Of a stretch of 64,000 nucleotides of DNA, positions 1 to 13,145 are shown piece after piece. The stretch spans positions 62,001 to 126,000 of the forward strand of contig JAMSLZ010000017.1 in assembly GCA_026027325.1 (NCBI GenBank), given 5' to 3'. Source of the stretch: Actinomucor elegans (Eukaryota; Mucoromycota; Mucoromycetes; Mucorales; Mucoraceae). A model generated the notes under the pieces. The model had not been told where the DNA came from and searched no databases. It saw only the letters and a program-made list of their open reading frames with translations. Both the position numbers and the translations under genes were made by a program. The first letter of the stretch is position 1. Every line of letters starts with the position of its first letter.

Positions 1-539
1 AGTAAGAAGACAAAGGTTCTTTCTCTCATGTAGTGAAGAAGTTTGTTTTGGTCCTTCAGTATCTTCTGGAAAGAAGCACATTGTCTCTTTATCAAATGCT
101 TTGTTTTTTATATTCGAATCAAGACCATTTTCTTTCAATAACCTCTAAAATCGTCTGCATTATTCGTTATTAATCGTCAAAGTAAACAGTAAAACTGAAA
201 AAAAGGAGTCTTAATAATGCAATATATTCTTGAATACATGACTTGTTATCTCTGGTAAAAAGTACGCGTTTCTAATAGTAATTAATAAGAAATAATTGAT
301 TATAAGAATTGATGATGGCTCCTAGCGTCCCATCCGAGGCGGCCAATGAAATCAATCTTATAAAGACGTTATCATGCCTTAGAACCGGCACATCACGAAT
401 AAAACCTAGTACCTTTGAGACTCTTAAAACACGATATTTACAGCATCTTAACAACATAATCCGCTATCTGCTTTTGAAGCACATCAACAAAGCAGTAGAA
501 TGGCCCTTTATTAGTATTTGTTTATTTCATGCACATAAT
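1..539. other. unassigned flank, 3' side of the ML-domain gene
   Basis: No gene can be supported here. Overlapping open frames exist on both strands between about 270 and 630, but neither resembles a family I recognise, and the plus-strand one runs antisense into the last exon of the ML-domain gene. The first 300 bases are AT-rich. This stretch probably holds the 3' UTR of the minus-strand gene ending at 540. Confidence 0.4.
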
Positions 540-1212
540 TTAACGAGGAAACGTAGTTTGTCCAATGAGACAGGCAACGCGCTTCTTTTCAGGCGTCATG
601 ATTTCAGCATGTACAGTATATTTTCCCTATAAAAACAGTTAGTATTGAACAGTTTCCTTGTCGAGTTACTTACAGGAGCTATAACGACAGAAAGAGTTAG
701 TCATATGTAAACGTCATAATCCAAAGCCACTACTTACGAATTTCTTTGGGTAAAGCAACCACCTTGTTAAAGGTCTTTTCTCCGGGAGCAACAGGGCATT
801 TCTCATCCACCTCTTGAACCTGTTCACAGAAATCAAATTTCTTCTTGATCAACTGAACTACGCCATATTTGACCACGACCTCGATTTGGGTGCCATTTGG
901 AACAGTTTCACTCAAATAACCTTTGAAATCAATTTCGAGGTCTTCTCCTCTGCGTGGAGGATCAGGATTAAGTGAAATATAGTCGATACTACGAGCGGGG
1001 CAACATTAGGCTCTTTGCTTACAAGCACAAAGAAATTCAGCTTACCTTAACAAATCATGGGCGTCACCACAGTTTTTGATAAGTTTGGTTGAATCGCCCA
1101 TAGTAACATAGTCTAAACTATCGTCATTTTGAATGAGGAATCCTGGCAAGTAGCTGGCATGCGTCAAGCTTACAACCACGGTGAGAATGAGTGTTAATGT
1201 TGGTAATTTCAT
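540..1212 (-). CDS. ML-domain lipid-transfer protein (PG/PI-TP, NPC2-like)
   Basis: Secreted or vacuolar lipid carrier of the phosphatidylglycerol/phosphatidylinositol transfer (ML, NPC2-like) family. It starts at 1212 with a hydrophobic signal peptide (MKLPTLTLILTVVVSLTHAS), followed by the ML core with LIKNCGDA, SLNPDPPRRGEDLEI and CLIGQTTFPR; the cysteines fit the ML disulphide pattern. Deduced exons are 1046-1212, 738-988, 674-678 and 540-626, totalling 510 nt, i.e. 169 residues plus stop, normal for the family. The third exon is only five nucleotides (CTCCT), bounded by TATAG and GTAAGT. Without it the last exon is out of frame; with it the join reads KEIPPGKYTVHAEI. Start and family are secure. 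The micro-exon is inferred from frame and splice sites. Confidence 0.9.
674..678 (-). other. 5-nt micro-exon of the ML-domain gene
   Basis: On the minus strand the order is GTTATAG, then CTCCT, then GTAAGTAAC. It has a canonical acceptor and donor, flanked by a 59-nt intron (679-737) and a 47-nt intron (627-673). Exon 2 ends in phase 1 and exon 4 starts in phase 0, so an insert of 3n+2 nt is needed. These five bases complete two proline codons before GKYTVHAE. Confidence 0.8.
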
Positions 1213-1821
1213 TATTTCTATATAATTTCAGAAAAGAAAAAGAAAAAGAATAAAACAAAAAGAATACCAATAATAATCGTTCATTTGCGAGAAACCGCTC
1301 GTTACTTGATTGAGACGGGCGGGTATTTAAAAGACATTGCTCTACCTTGTCATCATGACCCTCAGCAGGTGTAATACACAGATTACTACTCTCACCCCGT
1401 GATCATTTTGCTCAAAATCTATCTTCGCGCCTCATTTCGCCTTGAAACACGAGAGTCCCTTGAGGCGTCTGATCAATTATGATGATAGATCTATGCGGAT
1501 ATGCTGCAGGGTAATATTTACTAGAAAATATTTGTTTATCTTAACAATCTTCTGATATTTAAGAGTAAGAGGTGGTACGAAATATAAGCATAAGCTTGGA
1601 ATGACGAACATATACAAGTGGTACGTACTTTAGACGTATAAAGTTAGATCTTGATCATACGTGTCTTTCCGTTTCTGTTTTATGCTCATGAGCATCATGA
1701 ACAGACCTTAGTAGACAAGCTTCTTGAGCGGTGACTGTATGTTTCAAAATGCTCCTTTTCATAAAGGCCAACGCTGGTAGTTTATATGCAAAGCCAAAAC
1801 CAATGATCTTTATTTACACGT
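1213..1821. other. spacer: ML-gene promoter and aminopeptidase 3' side
   Basis: Two minus-strand genes are in tandem here, so this holds the promoter of the ML-domain gene and the 3' flank of the aminopeptidase gene. Purine-rich and AT-rich tracts lie just upstream of the start at 1212. No further coding sequence was seen. Confidence 0.5.
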
Positions 1822-3096
1822 CTATATTGTTAATATTTCTACACCATTTTCATTTACAAGCAACTTAAAAAGAAGGGAGGGGGGGACGTTATTACCTATA
1901 CTATACTATTCATTAAATCAAACTTACCGTATGCTCAAATTGTGCACTTCTGCCACCATCCACTGTGGATATAGTCCATTGATCTGGCCACATAATACCA
2001 GCCGCTGATCCTTGACAAAGAATGGGTTCCTAAGACAAATAGATTAGCACTATATACTGTAAAGCGTAGATGAATGCTTACAATTGTGAATGCTGTTCCC
2101 GTCTGCATTATATCTTCTTCTTCATTGACTATCATAATATGTGAATAAAAGATTGAAACCTTTGAAAAGACTTACTATGATGAAGCACTAATGGCAGACA
2201 ATGAAACTCTTGTCCAATACCATGCCCTGATAGTTCTTCAGACACTGAAAATCCATTCTTCATGGCATGTTCACTAGATAGGATAATCCTAGTTAGCACC
2301 TATCTTGACTTGTTAATTGAAAACGCATACCAAATGACTCTACCAATCTCTCTGTAAGGCACACCAGGCCCGCACACTGCAATGGCTTTATCCAAAGTTT
2401 CCTTTGTACATTCCACCAGCGCCTTTCCCTTTTCATCCACTTGACCTACATAAAAAGTAGCTGATGTATCACCATGATATCCATTCAAAAACACCTATAT
2501 CTTGTTAATAATAAGCCAATGCAACAGCCTTTTTTTTTCTTAATATATATATAAATTACCGTAACATCAATATTGATAATATCACCATCTTGCAAAGGTC
2601 TCTCATCCGGTATCCCATGAGCAATGATATTATTGATCGATGTACATACACTTTTAGGGAATCCCATATAATTCAAAGGAGAAGGATAAGCGCCTTGCTC
2701 TACTATTGCTTCATGAATTACACTATCAATATGGTTGGTTGTGATACCAGGTTGACACAAAGTAGAGCCTAATGTCAAGATCTGTTTTGCCAACTGACTC
2801 GCAGCTCGCATACCCTGTTCTTCTTCTCGAGAAAGAATGGGAATCTCGGGTCCCCATGTCGACGAGATGCCCTTCTTTACGTAAAAAGGTTTTTGGATAT
2901 GGCTTGGGACTTCTCGATGAGGCATTTGCCGGACGTCGACATTAGCTAACGAGGCGGGCATAATGCGTTGGTAACTACCCCAGCGATTGAGTTTAGTAGT
3001 TGATCCTCGGGGCATGGAAATAGAACGAGTGGAGTGGAACTGTCTCATGCTGCTCAACAATGATGAACGACATGGTGAATGGTAAAGTCGATTCAT
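1822..3096 (-). CDS. methionine aminopeptidase type 1, probably mitochondrial
   Basis: Removes initiator methionine from nascent proteins; metallo-aminopeptidase M24A. The Arg/Ser-rich N-terminus ([20 protein letters not shown], then [11 protein letters not shown]) looks like a mitochondrial presequence, and the short zinc-finger-free N-terminus matches the MAP1D group rather than cytosolic MAP1. The pita-bread ligands are visible: NNIIAHG (His), [10 protein letters not shown] (Asp), GYHGDTS (Asp), SGHGIG (His) and the later Glu at EPILCQG. Joins I could close in frame are: exon 1 2560-3096; VFLNGYHGD to [13 protein letters not shown] to [27 protein letters not shown] to FEHT; and a last small exon [13 protein letters not shown] ending at 1822. 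All introns are GT-AG. It diverges from the WD40 gene at 3790. Mitochondrial targeting is inferred. Confidence 0.92.
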
Positions 3097-3789
3097 GTTT
3101 TGGTAGTTGGGTAAGGGAAGGGATTCAACTAACTAGCTCTACAAGGTCCTGCATTTGGGTGTAGGCTTGGTTGGATAGCGGCGATTGAACAATTATTTAT
3201 TTATTATTAGTACTATTGAGCAAGTAAGGCTTTTTTCTGCCTTATGTCCACAGCTCGCACTTTTTAGAAGAAAGTAAATACAAAATAAATATTAATACAT
3301 ATTCTAATATGCCAAAACCCGCTTGAACTTATCAATTACAAATCTCGAATGTCTTTAAAGTTTTATAGAAAATATTGCAGTGGTATAAAATTTGGCCTCT
3401 TGGGAAAAAACAGTTCAAAGATAACGGATTGTTTTTATTGGTCCTGAAAATGAATAGCGCCATCCTGGTTGGTGAATGAAAGTAAAATTGACCTTCCGCT
3501 GCTTTAATGATTGGCCCCATGCACGTAATGTCTAAATACTTGAAAGCTGAATTACTCGAAAGAATACAAGATGAAGTACAAGTACTTGAGATGGAGCATC
3601 ATTAAATACTGTTTAAGCAACTAATATATCTTGTTTACTTTATTAAATCCATTTTACAGCACGAAAATGTGTTTGATGTTAGCAAATTTTGCTGGGAGTC
3701 AAAAGTGACTTTTGTTTGGCCAAAAAAAAACAAAGGGTCGCGTCGACGCGACCAAAAACTTGGTTATTATTGTTTCTAGTCAATACACA
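3097..3789. promoter_or_regulatory. divergent promoter region, aminopeptidase / WD40 gene
   Basis: About 690 bases separate the minus-strand start at 3096 and the plus-strand start at 3790, so both promoters lie here. An 18-base palindrome-like GGTCGCGTCGACGCGACC sits at 3737-3754, about 35 bases before the WD40 ATG. It is a perfect inverted repeat in otherwise AT-rich DNA and could be a binding site. A 62-codon open frame at 3332-3520 has no recognisable relatives and is treated as chance. Confidence 0.5.
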
Positions 3790-5404
<1,615 letters not shown>

Positions 5405-5585
5405 ACACGTGTTGGTAGCTGCGCGCGACTTTTTACTGTTAGCTTCCGTCATTACCATCCAATCACAATCTCAATAAAACCAAAGGGGACACAGACTACC
5501 CGAGTCGGAAAAACCGCTATATATAATAAGCACGCATTTCTTCTTTTTTTTCTTTTTTATCTCTTTATCTATAAAACTATTTACT

Positions 5586-5988
5586 ATGAGCGATCTTAAC
5601 TGGTGTACATACTGCGATAATGCCATCAATTCATTCTCTGTAAGTATATGTTGTATATACTATGGAATCATCACTCATTCTTCAACAGAACTCCTTATAT
5701 TGCTCTGAAGATTGCTTACGATCAGACGCTTTGAACCACCATCCTTTACTAGGTTATGACTATGCCGAACTCAAGGACTTTCCTCGTTCATCACCTACGC
5801 TAAGTGCGACTAGCTCAACCGCCTCCACTGCTTCACTTTCACCCCTGCTATCGCCTATTCCTTCTTTTAAGGAACCACCTGCATTCCATCTTAATCAAGA
5901 GTCGCCTTATCAACACATTTATCAGCAAAAAGATCAACAAAAGCAACAGCTGAAACGATCGCCTATTTACCTTCAAAAACTCTATTAA
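5586..5988 (+). CDS. Ecl1-family (extender of chronological lifespan) small zinc protein
   Basis: Small protein of the fungal Ecl1 type, known in fission yeast as nutrient- and zinc-responsive regulators that prolong stationary-phase survival. Exon 1 (from 5586) encodes MSDLNWCTYCDNAINSFS. After a 48-nt intron the next exon gives NSLYCSEDCLRSD, so the Cys pattern CxxC...CxxxC that defines the family is complete. The rest is Ser/Thr/Pro-rich and then Gln-rich, low complexity, ending at 5988 (about 117 residues). The family call rests on the short cysteine motif and its N-terminal position. Regulatory role in this organism is inference. It lies downstream of, and in line with, the WD40 gene with a clear own upstream region (TATATATAA at about 5518). 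Confidence 0.75.
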
Positions 5989-6615
5989 ATATTACAATAC
6001 CAATATACCCCTATCTTCCTTTTTCTTTTTCTTCTCTCTCCCTATCTATAGTACGACTTTATATATATATATACACTTGCATTCCCATCTCCTATTTTAA
6101 CCTTGTACAAAAAAATAAATAAAAAATTCTCTCACATAACCCATGTTCTTATCAGATTTTTCAAGATTTTAGATCTGGTCCAATCAAGTACATGCGATGA
6201 GCATCTTATCTGATTTTTTTGATCCTGGGTTTGAATTTGATGCAAGATAATTTTGAATGCTTACACAAAGTTACCTATTAATTCACAATGAACCGAAATT
6301 TTTTTCGACTCTTTTAAGTAACACAATAGATTTACCATTTGTTTTTTTTTCAATGTGCTATTTTATATAGTTGTAGAACAGTGTAGTCAGATATTAGAGA
6401 TGAACCTATCTTCTCTGTCAATTTAATTCCCGATCACTTACTAAAACTCCGATTGTACCTGGACTTCCGAACTAGGGCCTCGAGGTTCAATTAGGACTAA
6501 TGGAAGAAAAAAAAAAAAAAAGGCTTTTATTATGACTCAAAATAAGAGTGAATAATTATTATTAAATATGTATAAAAGTTTGGTATATATGTATATAAAT
6601 ATGTAATAGGTACAC
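5989..6615. other. convergent spacer, Ecl1 gene / GPCR gene
   Basis: Holds the 3' flanks of two convergent genes. It is AT-rich with TA and T tracts, an AATAAA-like stretch near 6114 and an A15 run near 6508. No coding sequence is supported. Confidence 0.4.
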
Positions 6616-9600
6616 TTATTTAATTTCAGTGGAAGTAGCGGCTACGTTGGTCACTGTATTTGGGTTACTCACATCTTCTTCGGAACGATCACTCATACGT
6701 CTTAGCAAAAGGTCGTGTGACATACTAGACTCTAGCATAACAATTGTGTTATTATCATGAGGATGTCGAATCACGTCCAACGACTGCAATACTTCTGCTT
6801 CTTGCTTTTGTTGTTCCTGATCATCGTCATCTGCGGGTTTACGTCTAAAGTCTAGATAATCTGGTTTCTTTTGGCTAAAACATTGTTCCCATGTATTGAG
6901 GGCGTTCAAGTTGGGCAGTTGAATGTACATGTCATGCCAGCCTTGACCATGGATTTTGAGTACATAGTCTTCGAGTTTGGCAGAGTAAATAGAAGCTTGA
7001 TGATACGACATGACAGTGCCTTTTTTGGCGTGTTTCTAATAAGTAAGAGAGTGTGAGTCCTTGAATATTATTTGCCACAATTATCTATGTTACCGAAAAA
7101 TGCGAAAAGTAACCTAACCAGGGAAATACCATAATGTGATGCATTTCCCACTGCGATAAGAAAGGAAAGTAGCGAAACACTTTACGGATAGGCATTTCGC
7201 CTTCATGCACTTCAATAAAATTACTACCGCCACCTTGCTGATCAGTTGTAGCTGTACTAATTGCACTGGGCTTACGTCTTCTTAAGCTATGACTATCATC
7301 ATCATCGTCTAATACAGGATCGCCTGAAGCCAAGATTTGTTCCAAGCTCAATAACTCGCTAATGCCTCCTATTTGGTGATGGTTATGATGCGGTGTATTA
7401 CTATCATAGCAATTGGTAGCTCTGAGGAACGAAAAGATGCTTTTACGATTATTAGCTGATTTCTCTTGGCTTTTTTTGTCCACCTCGTCTCTTCGTTCTT
7501 TCATCTTGAAGCGATAAAAAGCTTGAAGCTTGGGTAAAAACAAGATAAGCAAAGAGAAGCTAGTAGCCCATAGAATGGATATCACATCAATATAGTACTT
7601 GGTATAAAAATCGGCCAATGGATTCACACTGACAGTAAAACCAACTCCTGCAGAGAAGAGGATGTTGCTATTATCATAAAGTGTGAGTAATATGTAGAAA
7701 TGAAGCTTGCGGGCAGGAACTTACTAGACAGATAGGCCCATCGGCTTACATTCACTATACCTACTGTATTGTCTACCAGCAAACCTCGTTTTATAGGCAA
7801 GAAATGTAGCAAACAATAACAAGCAGGCGGCATAAATAGAAGACAAGACCATAAATACAATCTTATTACTGCCTGGTGCTTCACATGACCAATAGTGGCT
7901 AGAGAATGACACTTCAGTCTTAGTTGGCACTGGCCTCGCCACAACCAAGCTTACTACTAGAATAATCTGCTCATAATGAGATGACTATATCGCTATTTGA
8001 TAAGTGACTTACCATTTCTACGCCCACAAGGGCTGCTACAGTCCGTAAAAGGTGGGTATCCGTAATGATATTCCTTGTAATGAATATATTATTGAATATA
8101 CGATAGATACGGTAATTCTTTGCAATCATGTTTCTATAGTGCAATATTAATCTAAGGAGCAAACCCTAAATAGATCATACGATTTACTTACCCTAAAACG
8201 AGTAAAAATCCCAAACTGAATGTAACAGGTGTAACAATACAAGACGTTTCAGTAGGAATGCCAATCATCATCACCACAGAAACGTAGGTTAATATAAACC
8301 CAACCAACTCCAAGCAGCAGAATAAGGGGCTATAATGATTGTTAACACGTTTTCATTAAAAAATCGTGCAGCCTTACCTTGAAGCCTTGAATACTTCATT
8401 TTTGCGATTAAACAGGACAATAAAAAAGCAAATGAGCGAAAACAAAACACCTGCTGAAGAAATAGCCAAGATAGCATGCGAAATAGGAGAATTAATACCT
8501 GGATTCAATGATTCACTAGGTGGAGAATCTAGAGGAGGCTAATTGTTTTGTAGTTAGTATAAGGAGATTATTGGCTAAGATTAACTATACTATTCTACCT
8601 GGCTGGAACCATCAAAGAACATGGGCAGAGCAGTCATATTAAGTACACCAGCACTACTTTTGCCGACAATATTCTTTGATCCTTGTTGGAGATTGTAAAC
8701 TAGATAGTTTCTATTGATGAATGATGGTTAGATAAAAACTATCAACATATACTATATATATATATATTACCCTGTAGTTAAATCTCCATTGGAATCATAT
8801 TCCATTGGTCCTTGAGGTCCAATGTAGCCAATATTGAATGCGCTCGGTACCATTTCATCACCCAATACACCTTTGGATAGCTTGAGCAATTCATCTGTCT
8901 GATTCTTGCTGCTATTGATCAACCGTCCAAAACCTTCAGCCATCAGCATCATACATGAATAAGCCAATCTATATAGTAAAATGATGAATAATGTACATGT
9001 GTTGATTGCATATTTATTTACCCTTCATAAGACACATTTCTATTTCCAGCATAAGGGTAACTATACAATAAGTTAAGTATACAATAGATAACATACGTGT
9101 TATTCATATAGTTACGCTTGAGGGTTCAACACGGACCATTGATCTAAAAAAGTTTCAAAAGGCCCATATCCGTCGAGCATCAACCAGATATCAAACAGAA
9201 ACAGACCTTGATAGTCAGTTGCATAATTCATCTGTTTCATGTCTGCAGTTTGATTTGTATTATAACGGTCAATGCCTGCTTGCAAATCTTTGGTGGTATC
9301 ACCCATCATTAGCCACACAAACTCTCGATTAATCAAGCCCATTTCATGGGCTTGTATCATGATTTGACTTTGAGGTTTGCCTGACGCTGCTACCATGATG
9401 ATACGTGCGTTTCCAGTACTAATATTCTTGAGTGCGTTATTGATATCTTCAGGCGTATTTTCGGTATTGATGGCATGATATTGCAAGATATGAAGATCCA
9501 TCATGCCTGCTTGTATTAAAGCTCTTTGATAAACTAATATAAATAATAAGTATTAGTTAAAAAAATAAAATAAGCAAACTCTTCTAAAATAATTTACATT

Positions 9601-10457
9601 GTTGGCCAAGAGGATCGTCCACATACAAGACACCTACTCGGTTCCATCCTTGTTTGACTGCAAAGGAAAGCATGACATCGGCGATAACAACCTGAGTAGG
9701 TATAGTTCTAAAAAAGTATTTGTATTGTGACTTGTCTGAGAAGGCAACTAGTAATAGTAGTAATAGTTAATGCGTCAGTAAATGAAATCTATCAATAAAT
9801 TATAGGGATGAAGTAATAAAAAAAAATAAAAATAAAAAAATATCGTACCAGCGTTGGCAGTAAATGAACATTGGGGTATCTCAAGCGTCGAAGTCATTAA
9901 AGCACTTAGACTAGTCCATGAAGAACTGATATCACCAATCACACCAATGACACCTGCTTGTAGTAAAGTGACTGAGGCATAAACCGCATTCGTCAACGAC
10001 ATTTGATCTACTGCTGCATCAGGAAACGAATCTTTTTCGATCAAAGTAATATAAGCGCCCGGAATCACTTGTCTGGTGTTAATATCATTTACAGCCATGC
10101 GTATTGCCGAAGATCCTCTATTATATATAAATATATATGTTTAGATATTATATATATAATATATATATATATAGTTGCATAATCTATACCCCCATACAAT
10201 CTTGGCTGTAAAGTTATCGTGTTTCTGTGAAAAAGGTAATAATACGCCAATCTAATAACGTCGTTATTATATAATCAGTGTATACGCGTCGCCGGGTAGA
10301 TAGTTACTTTTAGTTCTTTTTTGCCGGTTGTATTATATCTTGGTTTAATATAAACTGTGTTGATATCAGTTTGATTAATATAATTGTACAAGTCATCTGC
10401 GAGTATTTTTCCAAAAGCTTTCGAGTTATATTCACCAATGACACTTTGTTGTGCCAT
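6616..10457 (-). CDS. class C (GABA-B/mGlu-like) GPCR with PH-like C-terminal tail
   Basis: Predicted plasma-membrane receptor with a periplasmic-binding-like (ANF receptor) ectodomain. I can close 14 exons in frame. The ectodomain runs from IGVLLPFSQKHDNF through AIRMAVNDINTR, VIGDISSSWTSLS, QGWNRVGVLYVDDPLGQQ and NATDYQGL-type strands to about 8590. Seven hydrophobic segments follow: HAILAISSAGVLFSLI; CCLELVGFILTYVSV; TFSLGFLLVLG; EMQIILVVSLVVA; VFMVLSSIYAACLLLF; ILFSAGVGFTVSV; SILWATSFSLLILFLP. NYRIYRIF after helix 3 is a class C hallmark. The cytoplasmic tail has an acidic/Ser stretch and then WEMHHIMVFPWLGYF ... NLNALNTWEQCFSQ, with the strand and terminal-helix spacing of a PH fold. The start at 10457 gives no signal peptide, so a 5' exon may be missing. 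Ligand unknown. Confidence 0.88.
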
Positions 10458-10697
10458 TTTTTTATTATACTATACAAAAGGTTGGATGACTAATGTTTCA
10501 TATAATAATAATAGTAAAAAAAAAAAAAGAAGTGAAAATAAAAGAAAAAAAGAAGAAATAATACAAAGAATAACTAACTTTAATATGCAGGGTGATCATT
10601 CTGCTCGGGAAAAAGAGGGAGTTAATAGGAGTAAAGAAGCAGAAAACCCCCTTCTATAATAACGGTATGAAAACCGGCTTTATGTCAAAACGATTGG

Positions 10698-13087
10698 TTA
10701 CACGTTATGGTGATCTAATCTCCCTAACCATTCTTCTGGAATGGATGGAATCACGCTGGATTCTCGGACGTGTTTCTCGCGTTCTGCTGCCATTTTCTGT
10801 TTGAGTTCCAAGTATATTGTATCCGATATAGTGGTAGTCCCTGGTTCTTTTATTAGTGGCTGTGAATGATGCCAACCTGAGTGCACCATATTTGTCGTAG
10901 TTGGTAAAGAGAACGGCAGCATGTATTTGGAATCACGTTTCTCCACAAGCCAATTACCATTGTCTTCTTCGCTGATATCTTCATCTTCTATAGGACTTTG
11001 TATGGATAACCGATTATTTCGATTATTGGGTCGTTTTTGTGACATGCTATATAGTAAACTGCCCAGACTGGATATACTGTTGGGCCGACTATTTCTAAAA
11101 CTTTCTATCGAAGATTTTCCTTCACATTGTTGAATACTTTTCAAGGTATCTTCAGCAATTTGCATGGTATACTTTTCAATTTCTTCTGGTAATCTGGGCT
11201 CATTCACCTCATAGCGGTAGTTGAGTATGAGTCGTTTGACTTGCATTGGGTTCAGTAGGTCAAATGATTTGACGGTACTGATAAAATCCATGAGGTCTGT
11301 CAATTGAGATACACATTGTAATAACTGAACCAGCTGTACGACTGGATTGAAATACGCATTCAAGTTGTTTGGCAAGTGGTGTTCTCGAACCCATTCTTCA
11401 ATCACCGTCAGATTCATGCGTATCTGAAGTGCTTTGGATCGGCATAGATACTTTTTGTTAGTCAGGATGCGATTAAACGCTTCACAAGAGAGGAAGTGAA
11501 ATAGTTGAGCCATGGCTTGAATGACAATGACTGGATGTACATCATAGGATTGCAATACATACAAAATGGAAGTCAGTAACGATGTGATGGACTGTGGAGA
11601 AAATGATGTTCTGATAAGATCTTGCGGTGTACTATTGAAAGACCGGCGGTTGGGTGAAGATGGTGAAGATGTAGAAGTACGGCCGCGACGAAAGAATCGA
11701 TGCCAATCGTCTGCAAAACTCACAGCCTCTAACCCATCGATTTGTTCGAATTCAAGCATGGCAGGCTCTAGAATACGGTCCATGCGCTTCTCAGAATCTG
11801 TTACTAACAGTGTATATGTTTCTGAAATAAGCTCTGATATGGCTAGTTGATGTTCTGCTGTAGCTACCACAAGTCCTGCGTCTTTTTTCAAGTAATAGAG
11901 CAATTGTGATAGGTTAGCAATCCAAAACGCCAATGTGTGTATATCATTCTCATTTGACTATAGTGTATAGAGTTCAGTAACTGCCATAAAAGTAATCACT
12001 GATACAAACCTTTACTACTTGGTCTATGCGATCAACTGCTTTGGATAGTAAATGATGGACAAGCTCTCTACTGGTAAAGTAATGCGCAAATCGAGAGCAT
12101 AGAAAGATAATGTTGGCTGGCACATAGATCTCAGATCTTGACTTGACAGGTAGCTTCAATTCAGATACTGCTACATTCAGAATATGGTCGATTTCATCTT
12201 CTGCAAACACAAACATTTGATCAGGCAAGCATTGGTCCCAAACAAACTTGTGAACAGATCGAAAGCTCGCTTCACAGTAGTCCAATTCCTCTTCTTCTTT
12301 TTCTTCCTCCTCCTCCTCCTCCTCCTCCTCTATATCCAACTGAGGCAACCGTGCAGCAATGTAGCTTTCTTGTGATTGACATTGTGACATTCTTCTTTTA
12401 ATGGAGGTAATACTTTTCCTTCTCTTGTTCAAGGTTACTGAATCATTGAGTATGGAAACCATCTTTTCGTTCTCTATATCCACTAGATCATAGATCGTTC
12501 GACCACTTGCTGATTTTGTATCTGAAGAAGCGCTGTATTCCAACAATGCTTGAACAATTTGACTATGGCCGTTAGTAGTAGCCCACATGAGAGCCGTCCA
12601 GCCAACTACGTGTGTGGATGTTAGCGTGCGCGCGATCATTTAATTATGAATTTTTATTCGGTACTTTACTCTTGTCTTGTACATCTACTTTGGCGCCTGC
12701 TTGCAGCAGATACTTGACTATATCCAGTTTTCCAAAGCAACTAGCATAGATCAATGGTGTTGTTTCATTTTCGTCATCATCGGACGCATCTATGTTCAAA
12801 TATGGCCTTAAGCTTTCATCCGTCATAATATGCCGAACGGTTTGGATATCGCCACGAGAGGCGGCGCGACACAAGATCTCGCTCAGTTTCTTTTCGCTCA
12901 AATCATCTAGGGTGATAATTGGTTGGTCTTCAGCATCTTCTTCTTCTTCTATATCTTCGTGTGTGGTGGTAGAAAGTGTGGTTGAATAGGTGGAACTGGT
13001 AGAGGACCATGAAAAGGTGTTTTGATTTTTGCGTCTACTGCGGCTGCCGTCACTCAACGTGTCTATATCGTCATTGAACTTGATCAT
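10698..13087 (-). CDS. ankyrin-repeat and DIL-domain protein
   Basis: Combines two ankyrin repeats with a dilute (DIL) domain, the globular cargo-binding fold of type V myosin, but without a motor. The N-terminal part is acidic and Ser/Thr-rich. Repeats are TPLIYASCFGKLDIVKYLL and GWTALMWATTNGHSQIVQALL, then a Glu-rich run, then the DIL region from FVWDQCLPDQ through AFWIANLSQLLYYLKK and AQLFHFLSCEAFNRIL to RYEVNEPRLPEEI. Three exons; both introns close in frame (DKI-GWTALMW; DQVVK-SNENDIH). The frame stays open upstream to 13384, but that part translates a GA/CT microsatellite, so I chose the ATG at 13087. Fungal DIL-ankyrin proteins are known as a type; I infer a trafficking or polarity role. 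It lies 240 bp upstream of the GPCR gene on the same strand. Confidence 0.88.
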
Positions 13088-13096
13088 TGTTATAAG

Positions 13097-13106
13097 AGAA
13101 AGAGAA

Positions 13107-13138
<32 letters not shown>

Positions 13139-13145
13139 AAGAAAG
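13097..13145. repeat. GA/CT microsatellite in 5' leader of DIL gene
   Basis: Runs of gagagaaag units, mostly (GA)n with AAG interruptions, within 60 bases of the start codon at 13087. Confidence 0.85.

Noticed and set aside
309..632. 107-codon plus-strand frame MMMAPSVPSEAAN...
   Set aside because: Partly antisense to the last ML-domain exon; no recognisable domain or splice context. Left unassigned.
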